Shown here: positions 47,501 to 56,881 of the stretch, one piece after another
Position numbering within the stretch: the first letter of the stretch is position 1
Layout of the letters: every line of letters starts with the position of its first letter
Source: Saccoglossus kowalevskii
Taxonomy: Eukaryota; Hemichordata; Enteropneusta; Harrimaniidae
Assembly: GCF_000003605.2 (NCBI RefSeq)
Contig: NW_003119432.1
Coordinates: forward strand, 104,923 to 161,803
DNA length: 56,881 nt
Direction of reading: 5' to 3'
Position numbers and translations under genes: made by a program
Notes under the pieces: model-generated
What the model was told of the DNA's origin: nothing
Database searches by the model: none
The model's input: only the letters and a program-made list of their open reading frames with translations

Positions 47501-50500
47501 TCATTATCTTTACCTTTCATGCTGTAAATCAGAATACATCTTTTTAACATCATTCACAGTGACCTCAAAGAACTCATCTGGTACATCTTCACCAGTTGGC
47601 AGTGATCTGTCTTCAGATTCAGGATTAAACACTAATCTCTCTCTCTCACATGGCTGTACAAGAGACAAAAAACAATGAAACTATCAAATATGCAAAAGAC
47701 ACACTCACACGCAAATGAGTACAACAAGGATTTATAAGAAACCAATATTATCGTTATTATAATGAAAATTAAATGATTATCACAGAAAGATGCTAAATAC
47801 CTCAGTTTGTTTTAATAATTCACTATATTTATTGGAATAAAGATTCTGGCCCTTCGTTTCTTCTGGAAACTGTAAAACAACAATTAATAAATGTTGAGAA
47901 TTTCCATGAACAGTTTATTCCTAGGAATCAAGAAAAGATGTTTAAATTGCCTCAACTACTGTAAACCAACTAATTTTCACTGCTGGAAATATTTGTGATA
48001 TCAGAATTTTATGGAATTTGTGAGTACAAAATTCTACAAAAGTCACTGACAATTTGTGTCGTGAAACACCAGAAACATTTCTATTGCTACAAAATTTCAC
48101 AATTTTCACTGATTTGTGAAAATCTCGAAAATTTGTCTTTTGTGAAAGACAAGGGTTTACAGTACATTGATGTATTTACTTTATGAAGTACATACATCTC
48201 ATATAATTGATTAATATTTCTATTGCTATATACTGAAAAAAATGTGTATTTTCTAAAGATGCAATAAACAATTATTATTATTATTATTACAATAATATAT
48301 GTTCAAGCATATACAAGTACTTTGCGGTATTCTTGTGATAACCTTATCATTATCAGGGGCTTTTCTAAAAAAAACTGCAAAAAGGAGCACTGCAATTCAG
48401 AGGCACCACCAAGTGGAGGAGATAGGGTTCTCCTACCAGGGTGTGGATTTTTTGTTAAAATGGAGCATTCTATGGCTTCCTTGGGGCCAAAATTACCATC
48501 AGACAGGTCACAGTTAAAGACTGTGGCCACATGTGATCCCTTGTCAATCAGAATTTTATGGTTGCCAAAGGATCTGCTCTCAGGGTAAGGGGGTGCATGG
48601 CCATGGCATGAGGGCACTGCACCCCTGTTCCCTTGTTTAAAAAACTCACTGATTATTGAATACATATAACAGCATAAAATGTCAGTGAAACACATTTTAT
48701 GAGTTCCAAACTCATTGTGTGCATTAAGTGCTGAGATCCTATTCCTATCACACACTACATCATTGCTGTGTCTGATCTATCACACACTACATCATTGCTG
48801 TGTCTGATCTATCACACACTACATCATTGCTGTGTCTGATCTATCACACACTACATCATTGCTGTGTCTGATCTATCACACACTACATCATTGCTGTGTC
48901 TGATGTAAACACATACAGAAGACATTTGTATGTATGGGATTTAACAACTAAATTTTATTGTTTCCCTATCAGATGTGAAATAATAATTGTTAAATAAAAA
49001 GTTTTGTAAATTTTACCTTGAAATTCTGAAAAGACTCTGTTGGTGACAAACTTTGAAGTTCCTTATACCTTTGCCTTAGCTTAATTTCTTGTGCTTTCTG
49101 TTTACGTAATTCTTGTTGTCTTTCTCTGTGCATTTCTTCATCCACTCTATGCTGGAATATGGATGCCGCCAATGCACTTCCCATTATCATGGCTTGCTAT
49201 GAAAAGCATGAAAAATCAATTTTATTACAGACATTACAAATTTCAATATTTGTCTTGTAAACATTCCGTACATGTATATGTCAACAAGTTGTTGTAAGGA
49301 AAGAGTATAGTCATAGAAGCATGTGTCTTCTGTCTTCTGGTTGGACTTTACATTAAAGGGTAGTTAGTCATTTTATGTGGATTTTCCTACAATCCAATGT
49401 GCTCTTCTCAGTGACAAGCATCAATGCAAATTTTGTTCTAAATACACTCTTGTGCACTAAATACAGACTTTGACTCAGTTTTTTGATGCAATCAAATCTT
49501 CCTAGAAATTACTTACTAAATCTACTTTTTGTGTATGTGTTGATTCACGTAGCCAACTTTTGTTAATATAGGACCCTTATTTCAAAGACGATTCTGGCGG
49601 TGACGGAGAGATAGAACCTAGATCAGGGGAAGCCCCATGACCCCAAAATTCTCTTTCCCTTAGGTCACAAACCACGTGCCCGAGGCCATATGGCAGCGCC
49701 ACAGACGGCTATACAATCACTCTGGTTCCTTTCTCTTCGCCTCGAGGACTTAGACCAACGCTACGCAAAGAGTGGGGTGGTTGGGGGGACCCGGAATCTA
49801 TGGTGGGTATAAACTATGTGACTAGGCGGGTTCGGAGAACCCTCTGCCTTAATTCACTACGTTGAATTACCATAGACTCCAGTCAGTCAAAATGACTATT
49901 TTGAACTGTAGGCAGAGTCAGACGACGATAGGTGGTGGGTTTTCCGAGCATACAGAAAAATGATCTGACCGAGAAAAAATGTCGGTACCTCCTACACGAA
50001 GCACCGGTAGCCGAGCGTGAAGACTTTCCACTCATGCCAAACACACAACTCACTTTAACCGATTTGTTTACTGGACCTTGCTGTAAAGAAAAAAGCGACG
50101 CAGTTAGTCTCAGCAATTTTGATGGCTCCGAAAGAAAAATCTCAGGCATCAGAACTCCAGTGAAAAACACGCCTTCACGGCAAAAAACCCCGATCCCGGC
50201 ATGCAGCTACGACAAAAGTATCTCGAAAATACATTGTAAATAAAAGACGACATGCATGAGGGAAACGAAATACAGTTGTAAACGGTGCCGCCGCGAAACC
50301 AACAAGTGGTTACATAGTGGCGCCGGGTTTTAATTTCTTTGTTGTGGAAAAAACATTACACAGAAAGAAGAAAACGACACGAGGGAAAAAAAGACAAGAA
50401 AAACTTATCCTACCAGCTAGAATGTTGTATGCCGCGGCTGCGGCAATAACCCACGATAGAAACCCGGACAGGAAAAAGCAAACGAGCCAGGCAGAGCCGC

Positions 50501-53500
50501 TCAGAATCATTCTCAACGAGGTGGAGATGAAAAAAAGAGTGATTGTACAGCCGTTTATGGCGCTGCCATATGGTCTCGGTTACGTGGTTCATGATGTAAG
50601 GGAAAGAGAATCTTGGGGTCATAGGGCTTCCTCTGACCTAGATTCTATCTCTCAGTCACCGGCAGAATCGCTGATTAATGCCTACAGTTCAAAATAGTCA
50701 TTTTGACTGGCCGGAGTCTATGGTGGGTGATTGAACGTAGTGAATTACCTGTTCTTGTTCAGGAGTCAGTTCAATTTCAGCTGTGGCTCCTGATTGCATT
50801 GGTTCACATACTGGTCTTGATGCTGCACTAGTAGATCCACAATCAGCTGGTTTACAAGGTACACTAGACTCAGCTTCCATGGGCTCATCATGTGTATGTT
50901 GAGGAGGGCATTCCTCTTTTGTTGTGACCTCTTGTACTGTTGATGTAGTTGCCACTGTTGTTTTTGTTTCTGATGATATCTGCCTGGCTGTTTTTCTTGG
51001 AGGTGACGTCACTTCCAAGGGGAGTTCAGTTGCTCTGTGTAAAAATCTGCAAGACAAAATATAATCACAAATGATGTGAGATCATAGAATAATTATTTCA
51101 TTTATTAATAATTTTAACTTTTCAAGATGTCATATTCTTAAATACACAATAAAAAGTGATTACATCAAAAACCAGAAACACATGAGTCAATACTACTGGT
51201 AATAAACTCCTGATCACCATACCATGAACATAGACATGGTAATAAGTAATTCTCATAAGTATTAGGCACATTTCTGCAAAACTATTTCCTTCTATATCAT
51301 TTCCAGCAAACATGGATTACCTAATGATGGCTCTACCACTGGTCAAACCAAGCGCTTTTAAAGAAGTGGCTCTTAAAGCTTTTTCACCAATAATCTAAAA
51401 GATACAAACAACACTTGCACATGTTACCTTATGCTCCTTGTTTGAAAACAAAAGTGACTGAAACGAAAATGTTTTCTATAGCATGCAATTGCCTACCTCA
51501 CGCCTCATGTAAATACAAACAGGATGGAGTGGTGGAACACTAGTTTCATCAGAACATTTGGTAAATCGAGCTTCAGCACTGAAAAGTATGAAATATATTC
51601 AATATTTATTATGAATTGAGAAGTGAAGATAATATAATTTACCAATCTTTAAAACATCAGAGATGGCAGATCTCCAGGACATCTTTATTGCAATCACTGG
51701 TAATAGTGTTCCAAATATGATAATTATGTATTTTTAATGAGATCACATGACTATATATAGACATTAAATACTACATTCCACTAAAGGGAAAGCACTGTGA
51801 AACCTTAACAAGATATTAGTACAACGAAACTGTTTTTTTTTTTTCAGAACAATTTACACCACAAGTTAAAGACATGTTCTGAACCTCTATTGAACATTAG
51901 TGTGTGACGTACTGATAATGAGTCTAGCAAAGGACATGATTAAATCCTGTTTCTGATTTAATACTGAGTAAATCAAAACGAAACATTCAGAGTTGCTGAA
52001 GTAAACATTTCTAAACCGAACTATGAATCACTATTGACTGAAAACATAGTTTGCATTGCTAGTTTTTACACCTGATGCTAATCAGTTTGTGATTTGAAAT
52101 ATACTTATATTTTAGTGAGCTGACAATTAAAATTTCAATCCAATGTATTACATGTATCAAAATAAATGACAAAATTACAGCATTTAATTGAATTGGGCTT
52201 TGCTCTACCTTTTTGGGAATAGCTTGAGTACCGGTAGAAGAAGTTCATTAGGCCAAACAAAATTGTGTGGTTCAAAAAAACCTGACACTACCAAAATAAT
52301 TGAAATGAACTTTACAAAGAATTCAAAAATCATTAATTGTAGTGCCTTTGCAAGCAACCCTTTAATAGAACAAGCCTCTTTGCTGTCATAGTTTCATATA
52401 TGATAAATTAAATGTCAGCATTTATATGCTCTTTTCGATCAAGTGTATTGATCAAGTTTGAACCAAATTGGTCAAAAGCATGTCTGAGAAATGACATGTG
52501 ACTGTATACCTAGTTTGAGCCTACCAAGGCAGCAACAATTTGAGATGTAAGCAGAATTGAGCAAAAATAGTTGAAAATTGCATAATCAGGTTTAAATCCA
52601 ATCCAGCCACTCTTGAGATATAGATGGAACAAGATATGACACAAAAAGAAAATATCTAACTTTATTTTGTAAAAGTTAATATGTTCAAAGGGTTAAGATG
52701 CATAATACCTACCCATCCTGTTGGGATTCCCAGTGTTCCAAGATTTCCCACAAAGTGGTAGATGGAAGAAATGAGTGTTGTAGCCTTTCATTTGATTCTA
52801 ATTGCAGTGCAATATCAACTTCACATTCTTTTCGTGGCTTTGTAGCTTTCACAAGTTCCAGTTTTGCATTGTTAGGAAGATTGGCAAATCTAATAGGTAT
52901 GTTTACATCCAGAACAGTTCTCTGATGCCTGCCAGATACAGTATATAATTTCATTAGGTGTACCAACAATGAGAGTTTTGGGAATGCAATGATGACTGGA
53001 CAAGTGGTGTTAAAGGGGAACGAGAAAATCAATAATTATGTATATAAGTGATTTATGACAACAAGTAATATTAAACTATGAAATGCAGAACGTTGGACGA
53101 TATTCAAAGTACAGAAGAATAAACATATAAAACTATATCTGCGACACTGATAATGACAACAAAGTGGACCCACTGAGTTTCACTCTTATCAGATAAAATA
53201 GAAATTTGTTTTCTGGAATATGCATAATTACATATTTCAAACAAAACTTAACATACTTTAAATACATAATTTAGACAATGAACCTTTGTAAATATATGTT
53301 TGGATTGAAAGAATTGATTTTAGATTTTGAACTATATAGGTTAATAGATGGTGCCTTGCATGTGTGACACATGAACAAAGATGGCAACTTTGAATGTTAT
53401 CAAGGGTTAACATGGTGATTAGAACATATCAAGGAATTCTATAAGGAGTTAAAGTCAGTAATTAGTCAAAACTAGTATTCATGCTTGCCATTGGGGGAGT

Positions 53501-53839
53501 GCATTAGATGGTGGGGAAATCTATGTTACTCAATACAAATCTAACATATGCGTGGTATGATGATCACTTTTCTATAATTAGTGTGAGCTGATATCCTGGA
53601 TAACACCGGAATCTGTACAAATGTAAAAATTTAAAGTGCCATAATGGTTGATCCCATGCAACGTTTACATGTACAATTGTATGTAAAATACATTGGATGC
53701 ATTCTGTATGTCATTTCAATACTGCCACTGTAGTTGCACATCCTTCAAGTCAACCAACCCCATGCCAAATAACACAAACTTACTTTATGTCATACTGTTC
53801 TGGAGGAAAACCTTGCTTGGCACACACTTCCTCTATTAT
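41593..53839 (-). CDS. ASPSCR1: ASPSCR1/TUG, tether containing UBX domain; 16 exons, 5' exon missing
   Basis: Exons: 53839-53784, 52928-52713, 51578-51497, 51394-51321, 51046-50749, 49196-49017, 47869-47801, 47653-47514, 46719-46638, 45460-45394, 45064-45002, 44421-44369, 44280-44229, 42848-42773, 42329-42202, 41687-41593. All phases agree, giving 576 codons plus TAA. Exons 1-2 give the N-terminal ubiquitin-like fold (IIEEVCAKQGFPPEQYDIK, then RFANLPNNAKLELV). Exons 3-5 give PVCIYMRRE and a Ser/Thr/Pro-rich linker. Exon 6 is a charged probable coiled coil (VDEEMHRERQQELRKQKAQE). Then come DVPDEFFEVTVNDVKKMYSD, the UBX-like domain (VAIRVHFPDRLVLQGLFRPQ ... FYLYTTPPKYVLTK) and the conserved KIPKWLKLP. 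In mammals TUG binds p97/VCP and retains GLUT4 vesicles; here the p97-adaptor role is the safer inference. The start exon (about 30 codons) was not found and is probably beyond the window. Confidence 0.95.
43418..44020. repeat. 67-bp tandem array, 9 units (ASPSCR1 intron)
   Basis: Unit begins TGTCAAATTACTAGTAGATC and ends CATGGTGGAAACAAGATAAA; spacing is exactly 67 bp. Units differ mainly by TACTACTGG versus TACAACTGG, and the last unit has AATATCG for AAGATCG. There are no unique spacers, so it is not a CRISPR array. It lies between the exons at 44229 and 42848. Confidence 0.96.
45590..45750 (+). mobile_element. Probable retrotransposon 3' UTR remnant (ASPSCR1 intron)
   Basis: T-rich sequence ending GCCAAATAAAATATCCTATC CTAT. 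The AATAAA followed by a short ATCCT repeat is typical of a LINE 3' end. No coding sequence remains. Confidence 0.4.
46979..47187. mobile_element. TACTGTAAA-family palindromic MITE, best copy
   Basis: About 209 bp. The left end TACTTTAAAAGG and the right end (complement TACTGTAAAATG) are inverted repeats, bounded by TA. Inside, CACTGGGTTTTAATTTTGCT and its near-complement AGCGAAATTTAAACCCAGTG form a foldback. The TA boundary fits a Tc1/mariner-type MITE. Relatives lie at 5587, 7034, 40751 and 47957. Confidence 0.8.
47957..48164. mobile_element. TACTGTAAACC palindromic MITE
   Basis: Starts TACTGTAAACC and ends GGGTTTACAGTA, perfect 11-bp inverted termini bounded by TA. It is about 208 bp. Internal phrases such as TTTTCACTGATTTGTGAAAA are themselves palindromic. 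It is related to, but distinct from, the 46979 subfamily. Confidence 0.8.
48748..48905. repeat. 32-bp tandem array, 5 units (ASPSCR1 intron)
   Basis: Five virtually identical copies of ATCACACACTACATCATTGC followed by TGTGTCTGATCT. Near-perfect identity suggests very recent expansion, or a potentially length-polymorphic locus. Confidence 0.95.
49590..49722 (+). repeat. Inverted partner of the right arm of the adjacent foldback element
   Basis: GATTCTGGCGGTGACGGAGA through ATGGCAGCGCCACAGACGGC matches the reverse complement of 50537-50670 at roughly 85 percent or better by eye. It lies outside the 49849-50748 element, so it probably comes from a second, partial copy. Confidence 0.8.
49849..50748. 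mobile_element. Inverted-repeat element, about 900 bp, ending on an ASPSCR1 splice donor
   Basis: The left arm (49849-49913) and right arm (50681-50748) are inverted copies: TTAATTCACTACGTTGAATT at the left, GGTAATTCACTACGTTCAAT on the complement at the right. Both then share CCATAGACTCC and AGTCAAAATGACTATTTTGA. The interior is richer in G and C than the surrounding intron. It has a plus-strand open frame (49932-50243, ATG at 50034) and a minus-strand frame from the ATG at 50510 with a hydrophobic stretch (GSAWLVCFFLSGFLSWVIAA). Neither resembles a known transposase. The flanks TTAA (left) and TTAC (right) could be a decayed target duplication. Confidence 0.7.
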
Positions 53840-56157
53840 CTGAAAAAGTCAAAGACACATTGTTATTCCTGAGTTCTCACTAAAACCCTTTAAATAATAG
53901 CATTAATAGTTCAACTTTTCTCTAACTGAAAAAACGAAAAGGTGAACCTATTTTTGAGATACAACAGGTTTAGTTTGAGTGAGCTGGAATTCTGACCATG
54001 AAGTTGAATGTACAGTTTACACTTTGCAATGTATGTGTTGAATACAGTATACAAATGTATGTACATGTATTTGACAAATGTAATCTCCTTGTTTATGCTG
54101 GGGAGGGGTCAAAGTTGATTTCAATTACTGTGCAATAACAATCTCACTGTATTGTTTTCACATGAAATGGCTATAATGAATACATATGATGCCTAAAGCT
54201 AAGGTAGTGCATGTCTTCTGACATGTTGGCAAGTCACAGTTTAGCCCTATTATGCAAAAACATTACAACAAATTTTGAACTGTATGTTTTGAAACATCAC
54301 AAATGAAAGCTGTTTAAAATAATGAAAATGCCCTTTTCTAGCCAATAAATATCCCAATTCGCATATTGTTACATCCATGTAGTACATACATTTGTGATTA
54401 GTTTTCAAAGGCAGTTATAAAAAACAAAACAAGTTTAAATGAATGAACCAGTAGCATATTTCTGTTGGGATTCCTTTGTTATATTTGCAAATGAATTTTA
54501 TTTTTAGTGTTTGTGTGATAAAATGCTCAGATATGTATATACAATGCAAATAAAACCAAAGAAATGATTTTATATTCCCATATATTATTAAAATATATGC
54601 CATCTAATTTATTCAAATGAGTCTTGTGTTAGAGTATATTGGTTGCAAATTGTTAATAACTGTATGTACATTATGGAAATAATTACCAGTTCATTTACAA
54701 CATTCTATGAATGAAATAATTAATATAAAAAATTAGTTGATGTCACCTTAGAAATTTAAATTTTTTCCCAAAGAACTATTTGACAATAAGTGAGCAACTG
54801 GAGATAAGACTAAATTTTCAAGGAGGCAGGTTGTTTGGATCAGACGGTTTCTTTTGTTAAAAATTGACAATTCCTTATTGAAACATCTCCATATAAACAG
54901 TCCTTGACTTTCCAAAATTTGACAATGGTACTAGCCCAAAACAGACTTCCTGTTCAGCTTGTCTTTGATTGTAGCAATGTTTATGTTACTATGTGTAAAG
55001 ATGCAACACTCACAAATTCCACAACACTGAGCATTTGAGGATAGTGGAAATAGAAGTAAAACACCAGTCACCAGTTTCAATGAAATGCTTCAATATTTGT
55101 GGTTTTCAATTTCTGTGTGTGAAGTCATATTGCTGTTGTGGACACAGCAAAGGCTGATAAATTGTTGGGGCACTTGACACCTGCAACTGACTTTCAACTT
55201 TTTTTTTCACAAATGATGTTTTCTTGGTCGCATTTTGTATGTACCAGTCAGAGCCATGACAAGTAAGTAAACAGGCCAGGACATAGTCAACATGGGACAC
55301 AAGTATAGGATACAATATACTGCAAAAAGGAAATACCGTACCTGTTAAAACGTTGTTGTTTTTGTACAAAAGTCATGTATGAAAATTTAAGATTTAAGTC
55401 TAAGAACAAAAAACAAATGACTGAAAACAATCAACAAAACAAGAACAACTGACAGGAAGACTACACAATGTATTCAAATGCAGAAGAGAAAGTTAAATGG
55501 ATCATATGGTATACATGAAAATAAAAATAAATGTCAGTGAATACATGCGAATATTTGCAAAAACAACACATGTCATGTCATAGCCCCTGACAGAAAATAA
55601 TTTAAAACTGACATTGAACTGGGTTTGTGTCAAAGTGAATTTATCCATTATGAGCTGTACTAAAGTTCTGTTATTAATTGTTCAGAATTGATGTGGAACA
55701 ATTTTTGGGGGGGGGGGGGGGTAAAAAATATGAATTGTCTCAGAAAAAGCCAAATAAATAACTTGATCAACATATAACGCGATGTGCACTTATAAACAAT
55801 TATTACCTGTCCCTGTACCAACTTTGAACAAAACTGGATAACATATCTGAGAAAAATAAGTAACGGCTAGACAAATTTTTTTTAGATTTTTTTAGGACAA
55901 AAATGTGTGCCAAGCAGTAAAAATTGATTCAATCAAACAAGTCATGAATGACACTGCCTTTGCTTGTTGTCATTTGAAAGTTGCATGAACATATATTGGC
56001 AAACGTAATTTCTATGGCATTTTCAAGTTTATAGCACTCTCCATCCGGGTCAGCATTATTCTCAGCAAGAAAACCAGATAGCGACAAACCAGTACAACAG
56101 GTAAAATGACAAGAAAGTATACAAATCAGATCATATCAGATCAAATATGTAGAAGAG
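53840..56157. other. Non-coding, probably ASPSCR1 intron 1
   Basis: No coding exon is recognised, including no candidate for the missing ASPSCR1 start exon. It contains AT-rich filler and a 15-bp poly-G tract at about 55707-55721. Since the exon at 53839 begins in phase 0 with a good acceptor, this stretch is most simply the first coding intron. Confidence 0.5.
55707..55721 (+). repeat. Poly-G tract
   Basis: An uninterrupted run of about 15 G residues in otherwise AT-rich DNA. Confidence 0.85.
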
Positions 56158-56331
56158 TCAGTGTTGTGTCTGTTTGGATAAATTAGTTTGTGGCCCTGGA
56201 TTAGTTTCAATATATTTAATATGACAATGATACAAATAAAGTGCAAAAAAACAGAAAAATATTATCAAGCTTTTATTATCATATATTAATATTAACAAAT
56301 CGTGTGAAATGTTATGTACAGAGAAACACAT
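56158..56331 (-). pseudogene. 2A-like (NPGP) peptide ORF, probable non-LTR element N-terminus
   Basis: Starting from the ATG at 56331, the frame has a hydrophobic segment (LIIFFCFFALYLYHC) and then HIKYIETNPGP, with NPGP at 56202-56191; a stop follows ten codons later. A hydrophobic leader ending in IExNPGP is the layout of 2A-like sequences at the N-terminus of some APE-type non-LTR retrotransposons and NLR proteins in sea urchin, lancelet and hemichordate. The consensus D before I/V-E is Y here, and no ORF2 follows, so this looks like a dead fragment. Confidence 0.5.
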
Positions 56332-56399
56332 ATTTATGCTTTGATAGACAGCACTTCTCAACTTTATACAATTGTCAGCCACGCAGCGAATAGTATGCT

Positions 56400-56881
56400 T
56401 TTGTAATACATGCAGTTCCAGTGGCTTTTCTTTCTGAGAAACAAATTCTAGCTCTGCACCTGCAAAAAAACATTTAGTCCAAAGTAAGCAGAAGTTGTAG
56501 CATATGTGCTCCCATTGGCTGTTAAAGTGCCTGTGAAATGGCTGCTATTTTCACGCCTAAAATTATCCATTGATACATAAATATTATTATTTTTTATGTT
56601 TCTAAGCATAAATATTTTTTTTAAGTGAAAAAATGTGTTTAAACTGAGTCTACGGAAACTTTATTTTTGCGTATTTTAAAACGAGGCTCCTCATTAGCTT
56701 CTCATTTGCATACAGAAATTCCCCTTGTGACGTCAGAAGGGGAAGTCGCTGGGCAGCTTGCATTGCCGATACGTGTAAATAAGCAAATTTCTTGTGCTGT
56801 TTTCTCGTCTTTGACTAAATTGCCACTTATGTACTTGTTCGTCGAGGAAGAATGGACCATAATGAACACATAGTATCAAGT
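56400..56881. other. Right end of the window, no gene recognised
   Basis: A plus-strand frame (56667-56873, non-ATG start) runs from about 56660 through a GC-richer patch with GTGACGTCAG. It ends ...VEEEWTIMNT and resembles nothing I recognise. It could be a promoter, 5' UTR or transposon end. The missing ASPSCR1 exon may lie beyond. Confidence 0.3.

Noticed and set aside
55800-55860. Small minus-strand exon-like segment with TTTTTCTCAG acceptor and GTAATA donor
   Set aside because: None of the three frames resembles the N-terminus of TUG; it looks like intronic repeat sequence.
56158-56460. Candidate first coding exon of ASPSCR1
   Set aside because: The frame lacks the expected start of the ubiquitin-like fold and ends in a 2A-like motif and a stop, not a splice donor.

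Overview
This is intron-rich, AT-rich animal nuclear DNA. Spliced genes are separated by long non-coding stretches full of LINE remnants, MITEs and minisatellites. A complete CMP-sialic acid synthetase gene, MOLO1/TPM-domain and GT31 genes, and LINE 3' ends together suggest a deuterostome invertebrate. My weak guess is a hemichordate, with echinoderm or cephalochordate as alternatives. The species cannot be fixed from the sequence alone.

Layout. (1) 1-5000: no gene recognised; a 188-bp tandem repeat lies at 1085-1720. (2) 5077-16447, minus strand: a complete seven-exon CMAS gene (406 aa). Its introns hold a 34-unit 21-bp minisatellite, a G-rich tract, SINE-like repeats, a 71-bp tandem array and two LINE 3' ends. 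(3) 16450-21387: non-coding, with a segmental duplication and microsatellites. (4) 21388-22785 and 24077-25291, plus strand: two single-exon GT31 beta-1,3-glycosyltransferase-like genes in tandem. The first has lost the DxD metal site and the second keeps it. (5) 26081-35318, minus strand: a four-exon gene for a secreted-ectodomain, single-pass MOLO1/TPM-domain protein (306 aa). Its 7-kb first intron contains a dead LINE reverse transcriptase, a 36-bp minisatellite with inverted flanks, and a hAT-type MITE with a perfect 8-bp target duplication. (6) 35400-41380: no gene recognised; a 250-bp direct repeat pair. (7) 41593-53839, minus strand: sixteen exons of ASPSCR1/TUG (UBX-domain tether protein), lacking only the 5' exon. 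It carries several MITEs, a 67-bp and a 32-bp tandem array, and an inverted-repeat element whose end forms a splice donor. (8) 53840-56881: non-coding, with a degenerate 2A-like peptide ORF typical of the N-terminus of some non-LTR elements.

How the genes relate. CMAS makes CMP-sialic acid, and GT31 enzymes extend Golgi glycans. They could feed the same glycoconjugates, but their adjacency on opposite strands is only suggestive. MOLO1-like and ASPSCR1 have no obvious link to them. I found no convincing new multi-gene system. The most interesting leads are the apparently intact HAD phosphatase signature in CMAS, the DxD-less GT31 paralogue beside a normal copy, the extended C-terminus of TUG, and the element-derived splice donor in TUG.
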